From Epichloe hybrida (lineage: Eukaryota > Ascomycota > Sordariomycetes > Hypocreales > Clavicipitaceae), in contig JAFEKR010000012.1 of NCBI GenBank assembly GCA_019022495.1, positions 372,001 through 436,000 of the forward strand: a stretch of 64,000 bases of DNA, in the 5' to 3' direction. How positions within the stretch are numbered: position 1 is the first letter of the stretch; each line of letters starts with the position of its first letter. Of this stretch, positions 12,209 to 25,766 are shown one piece after another. A program made the translations under genes and the position numbers. A model generated the notes under the pieces. It saw nothing but the letters and a program-made list of their open reading frames with translations, had not been told where the DNA came from and made no database searches.

Positions 12209-13589
12209 GTTCGGGTTAATGAATGTTTTTTGTTGTCTTTGGCGAAGTGCATCTATTATCTGGAAACTGTGCGGAATAGGGACAGCAGTGATAGCACTAG
12301 CCCAAGGAACTCATCAGATGGATTAGATGGCTCCGATCACAGCAGAGAGCAAAACGAGACACGGACGGGCAGGGCGGGCAGGGGATGTAGTAAAATAATC
12401 CAGGGGAAGAAATCTTGTTCGATGTTTTTTTTTTTTTTTTTTTTCTCTTCGTTCTTGTTGGCTCCTTGACGCTGACTAGGTAGAACGGCACTGGCCGCCC
12501 ATTCTCGTCCGGTTCTGGCAGATCTGGCAGGGGGTGGGGGTGGGGGTGGCCCTTGTTGAGTAAGAAAATAGGAACAGCACAACAGCTGCGGCCGGCTGTC
12601 AATGCAGTCGACTCCAAGTGCATGAAGCCGCCGACACGCGAGGCCAACAACAAGCGGAACAGAAGCAGGAATAGGCGCAGGGTGGTCAAGTCACCAGGTG
12701 AGTCTGGTGACACAGAGTGGGTGAGAGGCGCGCCAACAGGGCAAAGTGAGACAGGCGAGAACAGGTGAGAACAGGTGAGACACAACAATGCTGCTCGGGT
12801 GAACCACAGTTACTAGTAGATTTACCACACACAGGTGAACCACAGGTGAAGCACCAGTTGCTGCTTGCAGCTGTCGACCACTTGCAACGTCCCCGTGTGC
12901 CAGTCGCCACTGCGGAAAGTGAAAATTATGGGACAAATTCCCGATACGGTCAGCCAGAGCCAGGGCCAGAGTGGGGACGAAAATGGACAACGTGTTTTCC
13001 AATTCCCCGTGGCTTGCTTTGTGCTGTAAATTGTGCAGATGGGGGTGCGTGCGTGTGCGTGTGTGCGTGCGTGCACCAGAAGAGGAAGGGGTAAAATCAA
13101 AATCAAAATCAAAAGCAAAAAGCAAAAAAAAAAAACAAATCGATAAAATCAGCTCGAATCGAATTGTCAGCAGGGATGGATGAGACGATGATGCATGCGG
13201 TCAATGCTCTCTCTGTGACTGTGACTTGGACGGGGAAGGTGCTCGGCAGCGCTGCTGATGTACGGATACGGAGTACGGAGTACGCACAACGGAGTGCACA
13301 ACGGAGTGAGAGTGAGAGAGGGAGGGGGAGGGGGAGGGGGAGGGTGCGGATTACATCAAAAGGACCAAGCGCTTCTTCGATTGCTCACCTCTTTCGCCCC
13401 AAATGTTCTTCAGGCCAAATCCAAGGCGTAAAGCGGAATGAAGCCTCTTTGTTCCTTGGGGACTGTTAACTGGTCTCTTCTTTCCTTCTCTGCGGCCGAA
13501 AAGTCCGTCGATGCTGTCTGTCGTCTAGTCTGCAGTGACGGGTGGGGGCAGGTGCGAGGCACCTGGCCCACCTAGCACAAAACCCCACT
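12209..13589. other. Intergenic region between arrestin gene and AT-rich island
   Basis: Promoter side of the arrestin gene and left flank of the island. It holds a 20-nt T run (12425-12444), repeated CAGGTGA-like words (about 12758-12850), AAAATC repeats near 13096 and GAGGGG repeats near 13320. TACGGAGTA occurs twice (13267 and 13274). The last 60 bases before the AT-rich island (about 13535-13591) are GC-rich and start with TG and end with CA, but no second copy was found to show that they are an LTR. Confidence 0.5.
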
Positions 13590-14499
13590 AGCAGATTTTT
13601 TATCAGGGCTTGTTTTCTTCCTAGATTATCACCTTAAGGAATTAGTTTAATTTAATTAATTTATCACCGCTTTATTCTCTGTTAAATATAGTTCTAGTAA
13701 CCACACTAGGAGATTAGTAATTAAAGCTTTCTTAAGCTACCTAAAGTTAAGTTATCATTTTTGCATTATCCTTGCTATCTTTTAGTTAGACTAGGGTAGT
13801 CCGCCTACCTATATATATTTTCCTAATCCTTACTTAAAACCATTAAATCCTTACACTTTTAGTTATTATTATTATTAATCTAGAGCTATAAGAGCTAGAA
13901 TCCCTATAGAGTCTATAGATAGTAAAAGTGTATAATTATAACTTAGAATCTATAAAGTTATTATCTCTAGGAAGCGTCCTAGTAAGAGAAGAAAACTTCT
14001 CTCTTACTAGACTAGGAGACTAGGCTATAATCTAGTTAGCCTATTTCTTTAAGTAACTTACTACTATATTAGAATTAAAGTTACCTTTATCTAAAACTAA
14101 AAAACCTATAGTTAAAACACTTACTTATTAGCCTATAATAAAGCTATGTAAGTTACCCTTATCTTAAGATATTAGGACCTTTAATAGGTTTATATTAGTA
14201 AGATAATAGTTAAGTTATTTATAGTAGACTTTTAAGACTATTAATAAAGGTAAGGATATTAACCTAAATACCTTTATCTAAGCTATTAATATAGCCTTAG
14301 GTAGTAAGGTAGTTACTTTTATTAATAGCTTAGAGTAATTAAGGCTTATAGTCTTAAGGGCTAAGAATAGTGTAGTAACTACTACTAATTTAGCCACTCT
14401 CTAATAGTTACTATAAGAGTAATACCCTCCTAATATTATTAATAAAGAAGTGAAAACTAGTACTAATATAGAACTTTAATAAGGTAAGAGTAAGGCCCT

Positions 14500-15400
14500 T
14501 ACTACTTATTACTCTTATGTTTTAAATATGCTTTATTATACTAGAGGAAGGGATAAACTAATTACTTCTAACTATTCCCTTACTTTAATTAAGAGTTATA
14601 CTCTCTATAACTTTATCTAGTGGTTTATTTAAGGATTATATAATAAATTACTAATATAGGAAGCTATTAGCTAGAATATATTAGCTACTAATAGCCTTAA
14701 AGAAGCCTAGGAATATATTAAGTAAGCTACTACTATTTTAGAGGTAAAGGCTAACCTTATAAAGATAACTATATAAGATATAAAGATTACCTTAATAGAG
14801 GAATTTATTAAACTTTAAAGTAAATACTTTACTAATAAAGTGTTATCTTAGGTATATAAACTACCCCTAGGGTTTATAGAAGTATTAGGAGAATAAAGAT
14901 AATAGTTTACTTTAGTTAATACTCTAATTACCTAGCTTTAGCCTATAATATTATACCTAGGTCTATTAGGAATATATAGCTTTGCTAACCCTTAGTAATT
15001 TAGTAGGTATTATCCTATACCTTAAGTGGTTAATTAAACACTAACTCTAGCTACTTACCCTTAGAATTATCCTTAGATGTAAAATAAAAGTAATATTAAC
15101 TTAAGGAATAAAGCTCTAGTAAACCTATAAGCTAGCGCTAACTAGTCTATCCCTAGAACTTAATAAGTAACCTTTCCCCCTTAGTATTAGAATAATAGTA
15201 CTAGTGTATATTAACCTTTATAGAATACACTTATAATAACCTAAGGTACTAGTTAAAAAGAAAGAGCACTTAAACTAAGACTAGTAACTAAATTAAGGAA
15301 TTAGTATATTAATAAAACCACACTATTACCCTATAGGGGTGCTTACTTTAAGTATAAAGTTACTAGATATTATACTATAAACTATACTATAACTAGAAAT
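14500..15400 (+). pseudogene. Element A gag remnant with mutated zinc knuckle
   Basis: A frame interrupted by TAG stops ends in a zinc knuckle with CCHC spacing (C-x2-C-x4-H-x4-C) at 15344-15385, but all four zinc ligands now read Tyr (TAC or TAT). TGC-to-TAC/TAT and CAC/CAT-to-TAC/TAT are both C:G-to-T:A changes, as RIP predicts. The upstream gag boundary is approximate. Confidence 0.6.
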
Positions 15401-16429
15401 AATTTATTATAATAATAGAAATCCTTATAGTTAAAATTAATAACACTTCCCCCCTATAATAACTAGTTATAGGTACCTAGATAAATCTATGCTTAGTTAG
15501 CTTAGGTATACTTAAATAGTAATAAACATAAGGATATAGTAGTATCTAGGATTATTAAAGAGGTTATAGGTAAATTATTAGTTAGAGTTTAATATACTTT
15601 AATTAAGCTAGGTGCTATTAAAAACTTACCTAACCTTATAGAGAATCCCTAGCTTATTTAGCTTAAATAAAACCCTATAGCTACTATAAGCTTATAGAAA
15701 ATTAGGGCTTACTATACTAATATAAAGGTATAAGTAAAGGATATTACTAATAAAGAGAAAGGTAAAGCTAGAGTTTTAAGACCCCTTATTAAGAGCCTTA
15801 AAAAAGCTAATATAAAAACCCTTAAGTCTATTACTTAAGGTACTCTATAGGTTATAATATTAGTATTAGAAGCCACGCTACTATTAAAAAAACAAAAGGG
15901 AATGCCCCTTAGTAAGATATTAGAAAGTCTAACTCTAACCCCTAAAGCTACACTATTAGTAAGAGAAAAGGTAGTTAGGTAAAACATAAGGGCATTAAGT
16001 AAGATTTAGGGATATAAGGGTCTAGGTCCTATTAACTAGAAGGCCCTAGTAAGTTATATCTTAGTCCTAATTTTACTAATAGATTTATAGTAAATTAGCC
16101 TAGAAATATCTAAGTAGTTTTAGAAGCTATTATTAAGGGTAATAGCCCTAAGGAAGTAAATAAAGAAGAAGGTAGCTTTCTTACTTAATATAAGCTTAGT
16201 TTAGGCTATGTCTAGTAAGGGTTAGAAAAGTCCTATAGCTAATAATTATAATACTAAGTTACTTTAAGTTTTCTCTATAATAGAATCCCGTAGTTTAACA
16301 TATAAATCTAACTATTATAGGAACAAAAAACAGCGTTATTAAAGGAGTTTTATAATAAGGATAAGAAAATCACTAGTATCTTAAAGCTAGTATAAAAAAG
16401 ATTAATATAATAAAAGATGTTTTCACTAA

Positions 16430-18610
16430 CTAAGGAGGAGAAAAAGGCTTTTAAAGATATTAAAACATTCTTAAGCAAGAAACAAACCCTATAGCATTAT
16501 AATCTAAAAAAGCTACTTTTCCTTAAAATTAACGCCTATAAGGAAGGATTTAGTTTATACGCGTTCTAATTACAAAAAAAATAGGATAGTTAAAGCATTT
16601 CTAGAAGGGACATTAAAAGTAACTAAATATAGCTAATCCTATTTCTTTTAAGGGTAATATTAAGTGTTAAGAAATAATATAGTTTAACTAAAGCAGAAGT
16701 AGCTATAATTATATAAAGTGTTAGGAAGCTCTAAAAAATAGTTTAATCTAATAGCATAGTGGTTAATATATTAACTAACTACTCTCTAGTAAAAGGCATT
16801 ATTAAACACACCTTCTTATTAACAATAGATTTAGATAAAGCTAATCTAAAATTAGCTAAGGTTACGAATTATCTATCACAATTTAACTTAAAAGTAACAT
16901 ATATACTAGGAGTGCTAAATATAGTGCTAGATATACTTTTAAGGTTACTAGTAAAGGTAACCTATAGGGAAGCAACGCGAAAAAGTTAATATAATAAACT
17001 AGACATAAGCACATATTTTGCCACTAAGGAATACATTATAACTATAATAATTAATAATAACCTTAAGGCTAGAATTATCTAAGGGTATTAATCTAACTAA
17101 AAGTTTAGTTAAATTATTATAGCTATAAAAGCATACTAAGAGAGATAAGCAGCAAAGAATGCTTAGATTAGACTAAAAATTCCCTTATATAGATAGGATT
17201 TGCGCGAGAATAGTTTATTATACTATTATAGTGAAGATAGGTTTTTCTATCTTTATATTCTAATAACAGAGGTTAAATCTATACTACAACTAGTTTATAA
17301 TAAATAGCAATATTTTAGAATCACTAGAATAGTAGCAGAGCTTTAATTAGTGTGTTTCCCACAAATAAGCTAATAGATTTATAACTATATAGCTTATTAT
17401 ATAGTATATTAGGAGAATGTAATTAATCGCTTAAAACCACTAGGAGAGCTATAACCTTTATAGTTAAAACTAATGCCTTTCTATATAATTTCACTTAACT
17501 TTATAATAGATATACTAGAAGTATTAGCTATAAACACAATATGGTAAATAGAAGGATATATAATATATAATTCATTATGCCTAGTAAATTGCTTATTTAG
17601 TAAAAGGACTCTTCTAATACTAGGGCACACTATATACCTAGTAGAAATCTAGGCGGAATTACTCCTTTATGCACTATATATTGTAAATTAGGGATTACTA
17701 AGGCAGATTATTAGTAATAGAGACCTAAAATTTATATCTAATATATGAAAAGAGATATTTAGACACGTAGGAGTTAGACTTCTTATAAGCATAGTATACT
17801 ATCCCTAAATAGATAAAATAGTAAAAAGGAAGAATTAGATAGTAATAATCACAATCTAATATTATATAGTAATAGACCTAGATATAGCGTAGATATTACT
17901 ACTTCTAGCGCTATAGTATTAACTAAATAACACTATAGTAGTAAGCATAGGGTAGGCGCCTAATAAGCTATTATATGGATTTCGCCCTCTAAGCATTATT
18001 AATTTTCTTTCTCTAAATAATATAACTAACACTAGGGCTAGCGTAAATAATATAGTAGTATTACGGAAGCTATACTAGCATAAGGCTTAGCTAGTAATTA
18101 TAATAGCCACTACCCTCGCTAAGATTTAGTATAATAATTATTATAAACTAGTTAATATTAACGTAAGGGATATAGTGTATTTACAATTATATAAGGGATA
18201 TAAGTTACCTAGTAAGCCTAAGAAAAAATAGTTACTACAGAGAGTAAGGCTATATAAGGTACTAGAAAAGGTAAACCTATTAGTATATTAGTTAGATTTC
18301 CCTCTAAACTCTTAAGTCTATCTAGTAGTGTTAGTAGTATAAATATAAAAACTAGTATAAGGAAAGGATTTATTTAATAGGGAAAAACTAGCGCCACTAC
18401 TAATTATATTTAATAATCCAGAGGAAGCGGATTATTAGGAGATTAAACAAATCTATGGTTATTAGGTTAAGATTTTTAAACAGACTAAAACAGTAAGAGT
18501 GAAATTCCTTATTAGATAAAAGGGATATATAGCTAAAGACAATTAATAGATAGCTAAAAGCAAAATGCAAATTAATGTGGCTAAGATAGTGGAAGACTAC
18601 CTTAAGAAAA
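16430..18610 (+). pseudogene. Element A pol remnant: RNase H, integrase, chromodomain
   Basis: 16759-16989 is the longest surviving open piece. It corresponds to the gypsy RNase H end, where the family has a TDHSA-like box, a YLSQFNLKV-like stretch and an ending close to PDALSRL (here LDILLRL). Upstream, in the same frame with stops, is the RNase H lead-in (TKEEKKAFKDIK at about 16428). 17450-18300 reads as an integrase core, including LPRQIISNRD-like and LLYGFRPLS-like stretches seen in fungal chromoviruses. 18420-18610 resembles a chromodomain, with FLIR-stop-KGY where the family has FLVRWKGY. The many stops mean no product. Confidence 0.75.
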
Positions 18611-18639
18611 ACCTAATTAATTAGTAAAGGGAATACACA

Positions 18640-21600
18640 AAGAAAGGCCTTAATCCGCCTATAGAATAATAATAATAAAAGAAAAAAGTTAATAGTAAAT
18701 AGCTAGATTTAATAGGATAGATCAAAGCGGCTAGATTCACTTATATATATTACTCTTTTACGCTAACTAAAGGAAGCTTACCACACCCTCACTTTGTATT
18801 ATCCCCTAATACCACTACCACCTACGCGTAGTTAAATCTAACAGAAACGTAGTTAAATTTACCTTAGTCCTATTTTTACTTAATAGTCTCTAAGCCTAAA
18901 GATAATAACATAGGTTATAAAGTTTTCTAAAAGCTATAAGAAATAGAATTAATTTTACTATAGGAAATACGAAATTATAATAACTATAAAAAATATTAGA
19001 TTAAACACAAAAACGTCACACTAGAAGTTAAATATAAGCTTTATAGATATTATATAAATCCATACTATAACCTAGAAGCTATACTAGATTTTGTTAGTTT
19101 TAATAATAAGGTTAACATACATAATTAAACACTTTACAAGCAAATACAAGTAGGATACCTTTGTATTTAGATCCTAGCTTTAATACAATAGAATTAACTA
19201 TTAGGTTAGCTTATAGTTACTAATTTAGCATAGTAGTAATTCACTACTAATAAAGAAAAAGCTAAATATATTAGGTAAATAAACAAGCTTTTAGCGGAAC
19301 TAGGAACTATAACCTATTATAAAGAGAAGAAGTTCTTTAAATATTATTTAAGTTAGGTAAAACATTAGAATTAGCTAAAGATATATTTACATCCTATATA
19401 ATAAATTACATAGTTATAATAGTAGTAGTATTTAGATAAACTAAGAATAAGATAGGATAAATTAGACATACTATTATAATTAATAAAGGGACATAACAAA
19501 AACGTTAATATAGCAAAGGCTATCTAAGATATAGTTAACACTAAGGAGCGAGGTAATAATAATAATAATAACTTTATAAGTATAAAGTTAGATTTAGATA
19601 TAGAGCAGTGAAAACGCAAATAAGCAATAGAAGGTTTAATTATAGATAATTACATAAGAGTTATAAGATAAAAGTAACTAAAGAAAACAGAAGTAACTTA
19701 GAAGAATAAGGATTTTACTAATAAATTAAACAAAAATAATAGCAATAAGGTTAGATTTAACCTTACTAAGGACAGTCCTAAACTAGAGTCTAAACCTAAA
19801 AGCAATAAGGAATCTAAAGCTAGGGGCGCTAAGGGTAAATATAAGAATGTAAAAAGTGAGATAGATAATAATATTAGCGAAATGCCCGCTAAGTATATTA
19901 TTAGACTATTATAAGTTTACAAACAAATTACAAACCTTAATTTTAAGCTATTATTCCTTAGATTTAGGAAGCCTAGATCTAAAACTAATGCTTAAAAGCT
20001 AATACCTAATATTAGTATAGTAGCGCGTAAAAGAGTAATAGAAGAATTTAATATAAAATATAAAGGAAAGAGTATTAAAAGAGTTAGTTTTAGTAAGTTT
20101 AAATATACTAAATTAGGTTATAAGAATAGCAATTAGGATATTAAATATATAATATAGGCTTACGCATATAAATTCACCCTTAAAGGCACTATAATAGTGT
20201 TTAATAAATTAGAAGTTAACTTAAAGGATATGCATTTTATATTATAGCAAAATGTAATTATATAGATCTTCGCTATATTTAAAGAATAAAAGGCTATATT
20301 AATTATAAAACAAGCTATAGTAAGATAGGCAAGAAAGCCTACATATTAGATTACTATTAATCTAATAGAATGTGAAGTAATAAGAAAAGCAAAGGGCTAG
20401 GTAAAAACAGTAGCAGTAGCTTTTTATAATAGCATAATAGTTAAACGTAAATAGTAAATAGCTATATATAATAGTATATTATCTTTGCTACTACAAGCAG
20501 ACCTTTTAGCTCTTTATTTTACTAATAAATATAGCGTAGTAAATGCCATAATTACAGGCGCCTTAGCTAGTATTAGATAAGTAAACTTACTCTATATTAG
20601 CATAGAGAAGGAGTTAACACAAAAATCATTAGAATTACAAAAGGATAAGGAAAGGAGCAAATAATATAAGTAAAGCAAGATTAATAACCTAGTTAATTAA
20701 GTTAACTAGGTAAAGAAAGGATTTAAAGACACTAGAAGATAGGTAAATAAAGCGTATATAATAGTAAAGGATTTAGCAAAAGAGGTTTACTAACTAATAG
20801 CTTTAATATAAAAGGAGGTAATAGTAGTCTAAGATAAGTTTTTAAAGATATTAAATATATTAAAAGACTAGAAAGAGAGAATTACTAAACTTAATATAAG
20901 TAAGACACTAATTAAATTTAATAAATAGATTAATACTTTAAAATAAAGCATAGTTTAAAAGGATAAGTATAAGGCGAAGATTATAGCTCTAGCTAATATA
21001 GTAATAGAGATATTAAGAAAGATATAGGATTAGGCAGTAACTATTAATAAGCTAATAAAGGAGTAAAAAAGACATAAAGAATATGCTTATACTAGGAAGG
21101 CAAAAGTAGCTTTAGTAACGCTAACTCTAGTAACGCTAACTCTAGTAATACTAGCTTAGGTAACACTAAATTTAGGTAATAGGTAACTATAAGGCAAGAT
21201 AGGCCTGCTATTAATACTAAGTAAGAAAAATCAGTCTTTAATAACACTAGTTTTAGGTAAATTTAACACCTTATAAGACAAAGAACGCTAAATAACACTA
21301 AGATTAGGTAATAAATATCTATAAGAGAAAATAGCACTACTACTAACGCTAATAAAGAAGCTTAAGCTACCTAGTAAAATAGCAAAGAACTAAATAGTTT
21401 CGTAATAAGGAGCGCTAATAACGCTAGTTTTATCTAGCCTAAATAAAACACTACCTATATTATTAGACAAATTAAAAACAGTAGTAACGCAAAGATAAAT
21501 AGCATCTCTAACTCTGCCCTTACTAATAATTAAAGTAATAGAGATAGATAAATTCGCTAGTTTACTAGATTAAGAAAATAAAGTTAGACTAAATTAGGAT
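18640..21600 (+). pseudogene. Extra coding-like region downstream of element A chromodomain
   Basis: About 3 kb of sequence keeps a continuous protein-like character with stops at apparent Gln/Trp positions. The first part is Lys-rich. The part at about 20580-21100 is rich in Lys, Glu, Leu and Ile in a pattern that suggests a coiled coil, followed by repeats of GTAACGCTAACTCTA-like units near 21110-21150. I do not recognise a domain. It could be an accessory ORF of the element, the gag of another element fused in, or captured host sequence. Confidence 0.4.
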
Positions 21601-21873
21601 AGAAATAGATAGTATAATAGAATTTAAGATTTTACTAAAAGCTAGATAAATTCGCTAGTTTACTAGACTAAGAGGATAAATTTAAACTAAATTAAAACAA
21701 AAATAGTTAGTGTAATAAAACTTAAGAATTTACTAAATAACAGGAAATTAGCAATAGAAAATAAGAAGGTAGTAAATAGAAAATTAATTTTAGAAAAGTC
21801 AAATGTATTATTTAACATAATAATTCTAGAGGACTTATTAAGGGATACAGGGCAATAAAAAGTCATCGCAATA

Positions 21874-22213
21874 TGTGGCAATAGCCATTCTAAATTTTCT
21901 TTTGTGTGATTTTAATAGATAATTTTTTGTTAATTACTTAGCTAGGTGGAGTATAAATCTAGTCGCAGTCTAACTACATCTAACTAGGATAGTTATCTTT
22001 TAAGGCGCGCCTAGCACTTATTATGTAGTAGAGCTAGATATAGGCATATATAAGACTAGATTTAGACTCTAGATAGAAAGAATTAACCTTCTTTAGATAT
22101 CTTACCTTACACCTAATAGTAGCTCTTATAGCAAACTTAGTATAACTTTACAATAGCAGATCCGTTAGCCCCTCTAACGGATTCGCCTTACATCGTGCCA
22201 AACCTGCACGTAA
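21874..22213 (+). repeat. Candidate 3' LTR of element A
   Basis: About 340 bp that begins TGTGGC and ends GTAACA (TG...CA ends). It contains TATA-like words (near 21950 and 22043) and its last 60 bases keep a normal GC content. Immediately after it the sequence of element B starts. No second LTR copy was found to prove it. Confidence 0.4.
22160..22182. other. Perfect 9-bp inverted repeat in a GC-rich pocket
   Basis: ATCCGTTAG (22160-22168) and CTAACGGAT (22174-22182) are perfect reverse complements around a 5-nt loop. They sit in a pocket of about 60 bases (22150-22213) with many unmutated CA dinucleotides, unlike the flanks. It could be a terminator or RNA hairpin of the putative LTR, but this is inference. 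Confidence 0.7.
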
Positions 22214-25007
22214 CACTACTCCTAAAGGTAGTTATTACTATTAAAATAAAGTAAGTATAATCCTATTACTTAAACACTAAATTACTACTAACTTACTACT
22301 AGCTTATTATAAAAGTAAAGAAAAAGCTATAAAATACTATCTTAGTTTATAAAAATTCTAATAAGTATAGTTATATTTACTACACTTAAATATTTACTAA
22401 TATTACTTATAAGGTAAAATATAATAAATATACTATAATAGCATTACTAAGTAATACTATAAATCTAAAGACTTAGATTAATATTTTAAACTATCTTTAC
22501 TTTATAGCCTAGAATATCTTAAAGGTAAGCTTTCTTAGTATATATAGCTAATACTTAACTAACTTACTAGTAGTTTATACTAAATACTATTAATTTACCT
22601 AAATATATTAGTTTTATTAAGCTCCTTAATATACTTTAGGTTTATATATATAAAGAGAGGGATTCTAATAATAAAGATACTCCTAAGGCCTTTTTCTTTA
22701 TAGCTTCTATAGCTATTACTAATAATAAGGGACTAGTAATCTTAAGGGCTAACTCTATTATAAAGGGATAAGTACTTAGTAGCTATATAATAGATTATTT
22801 AAGTTATCTAAGTAAATTAACTTTATTTTCTAATATCTTTAGTATATTAAGTTATAAAACATAACTACCTTATATTAACTTTATTACTTAGCTATTACTT
22901 ATAGTTATTAATAATTTCTTTAGTAATAAAATCCCTTTTTAATACCTAAGAATTCTCTAAAGTATTATAGCTTTTCTATTTAACTAGATATTTATAATAC
23001 CTTTTATTATAGTAATATAAAATAATTCTCTTAACTTTAAACTCTTATTTATTATCTTTAATAGTATCTTATAGTAAGGATATATTTTCTATATCTATTA
23101 GGTCCACTTTAAAAAGTTTAAGACTAGTAATATTAAATATATTATATAATTAAGTCCTAGGTAATAATTTTAATTAATATACTAATCTATAACTTCTAAT
23201 TACCTTTTTAATCTTATAGGGGCTTAAATACTTTATAGCTAGCTTTTTACTAAGGTATCTTAGGTTAATATTTTTTATTAATAATAAAATATAGTTACTA
23301 ACTTTAAACCTTATTAGAATTCTCTTCTAATTATAATATTTTTTATACTAAGTTTATAAGTTACTTAAAAGCTACTTAATTATAGTATACTTCTCTTTTA
23401 GTACTAAAATCTTACTTTTAGCTTAATTATTTACTAAAGGAATATTTACTATTACTTACTATAGACCTCTAGGATTATAACCTTATAATGCCTTTACTAG
23501 TGTGTAGCTATGCGTTAAGTAATTACTTATATTATATATAAATTACGCTATTAATAGGTTATTTACTTAATTAGTCTATTTAGCATAAGTAAAAGCCCTT
23601 AAATAATATTTTAAGACCTAGTTTAAACATTTTATTTAACTATTTATCTAGGGGTAAAAAGTAGTACTAAGTAGCTACTTTATTATAAGAAAATAATAAA
23701 AAGTTATTTAGAAACCACTAGTAAATATAAAACCTTAGTCTATTATAATACTTTCTAAGGCTTTATAGTCTCTAAAAATATATTCTAAGAACATAGTTAC
23801 TAGCCTATTACTAGTTAGTTATGTTAAAATAAGGATATAAATACTATATTTTATAAAATAGTTAATAATAACTAAAATTATATTATAGGTTTAATTTAAA
23901 TCTTTTACTAGTAAAAGTCTAGTAATAAAATCTATTAATAATTCTTAAAAAAGGTAATTAGGCACTAGTAATATAGCTAGCTTACTATATAGTTTAAAAT
24001 GCCTTAGTTTTAAAGTCTAATAATTTATATAAGTGCTAATATATACCTTTATATCTTTCTTTATTATTAGCTAATAATATTAGTTTATAATCTAATAAAA
24101 AGTTTTACTTACTCCTTAGTGCCTAGTAGTAAGGTTATTATAAGTTAGTAATAAAATTTCTTTTCTTATACTTAGAGAAATAAAAATATAATTCTTAAAT
24201 ATTAATAGCTTAAAGGGTCTAATTAACTATATCTAGGATATAGTTAGATTATTACTTTTAAGTAACTTTAATTAAGCTATAGTAAAGTTATTACCTTACT
24301 ATACTTTATATAATAAGACTTAAATTAGGGGTTTTAATTCTAAGCTTTTTTCTAGAAAGTTAAACTTAAACTTAAAAGAGATTCTTTAAATAAATTAAAT
24401 CCTAGCTATAATATCTCTATAAGTAATTAGTTTAATAAATACTTTTAGTCTTATAAGAATATAAATAAGTAATGTTTTTAAGGGGTGCCCTTGCTACTTA
24501 CTAGTAATAACTTATGCTAGTTTATCCTTATTAGAAATAGCTAGTCTAATAGGAAAATTAAAATAATTAAGTAATAAACAATACATATACTAGGTACTAA
24601 TAGTATTACTATAGCTAGCTTATTACTTATTAATAGAAGTATAAAAAGTATTAAATAACCTTACTAATATAACTCTTCTAAGATTATTTAGATTATTAAG
24701 TTCTTTAGGAATATAGTTAAGTTATAATTTTTTAAAACCCTAGATATTAGCAGTATTATTATAGTGTTATTATAACTAACTATTAGTTACATTAAGTAAT
24801 GTTTTTGTAGAGCCTATAGTATTAATAATATTACTATAGTATTCCTATCTCTTAGTATCTATAAATTTAGATAAAAAGGTAAGAAGTTATATAGTTATTA
24901 CTTTCTCTTTCCTTACCTTACTTATAAAATCTAGTTTTCTTAAAAGTAAGTTAGTAAGATTTAATTTCCTTATATAATATATAATCTTAAAATTAAAAGA
25001 ATAAAGC
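22214..25007 (-). mobile_element. Element B, left part: inverted copy of the element C family
   Basis: The reverse complement of this segment matches element C from about 28568 to 31359 with scattered differences and no large gaps; for example 22690-22870 matches the complement of about 30720-30890. It therefore contains the integrase/chromodomain part of pol on the minus strand. The left end at 22214 corresponds to C position 31359, so about 1.5 kb of its 3' end, including its LTR, is missing. The right end, at the target duplication AAAGC, is where element C inserted. Confidence 0.85.
25003..25007. repeat. Target site duplication, left copy (AAAGC)
   Basis: AAAGC directly precedes the TG of the 5' LTR of element C and is repeated directly after the CA of its 3' LTR at 32891-32895. 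Five base pairs is the duplication size made by gypsy integrases. Confidence 0.85.
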
Positions 25008-25277
25008 TGTTAGGAGCGCAGAGGTCAAAGATAGGATGTTTATCGAAGCGGGTCTTCGGAGAACCTTTAGGCCGTGTGGATAATAAAGAGGCTAGCTAGC
25101 TATAAGATAGCCACGTGCTTATAAAGCAAGGTATTTATTAAAGACTACGCATATTATTAGTGCTAGGTTAAAGATTAAAACCTTTACGCACCTACCCCTA
25201 GCTAGTATTTATCTAGTAGTAACTATAATAGTCTTAGCTATTACTTTATTCTTAACCTTTTAGTATAAGCTATAATA
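25008..25277 (+). repeat. 5' LTR of element C
   Basis: Begins TGTTAGGAGCG and ends ...AAGCTATAATA, where the 3' LTR ends ...AAGCCGTGACA. It aligns along its full 270 bp with 32621-32890. Its first 90 bases keep normal GC content, while its last part is strongly C-to-T/G-to-A mutated. Confidence 0.92.
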
Positions 25278-25766
25278 AATTAATCTCTCTTAACCTTTTT
25301 AAGGATATAAACTATTAGCTAAATTATTATATAGCTAACACTCTGAAAATCTATAAGAAACACACTAGTACTTTATAATAATAAAGCTATAGATAACTAG
25401 GAAAATAGAGAACCCCTATAATCTAGAACTATAGATAATAGGGTGTAATAAACGTCACTTAATCCTAATTTAGGTAAAGGTATAGATAATATAACTAAAG
25501 AAAAAAGGGCATTATAGCAATGCTATAAGGTTATATAATTTAAGTTATATTGCCTTTAGAGGAGATAAGAGGTCTTATAAATAAAGGCGTAAATTAGAGA
25601 GCTTAAGGCAAATCTAGGATTAGCTAGACCTTAAACTAGACTTATAATTACCCCTTAATCTAGACCTATAATTACCCCTTAAATATTAGCTAGAATTTCA
25701 CTTATAGTCTATAGTAATATAGTAGTAATTATATAGTAAGGTAATCTTATTAAAATATAAATAAAA

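Larger units (their letters stand above)
13590..22213 (+). mobile_element. Element A: degenerate chromodomain Ty3/gypsy retrotransposon
   Basis: In plus-strand order I can read a gag-like stretch ending in a mutated zinc knuckle (15344-15385), an RNase H region (about 16430-16990), an integrase core (about 17450-18300), a chromodomain (about 18420-18610), a long extra coding-like region (18640-21600) and a candidate 3' LTR (21874-22213). A 5' LTR was not found. The sequence TTATCAGGGC at 13599-13608 resembles the tRNA-Met primer-binding site of retroelements, so the 5' LTR may be lost or very divergent. Only about 1 kb separates the zinc knuckle from RNase H and no reverse transcriptase YxDD box could be read there, so an internal deletion is likely. 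The family differs from elements B and C. Confidence 0.7.

Noticed and set aside
13535..13591. GC-rich 57 bases starting TG and ending CA as a 5' LTR end of element A
   Set aside because: It does not match the putative 3' LTR at 21874-22213 and has no second copy; kept only as a remark.
21687..21881. 64-codon minus-strand frame rich in Phe/Leu/Ile
   Set aside because: It is a chance frame in AT-rich mutated DNA at the end of element A; the hydrophobicity follows from TT-rich codons.
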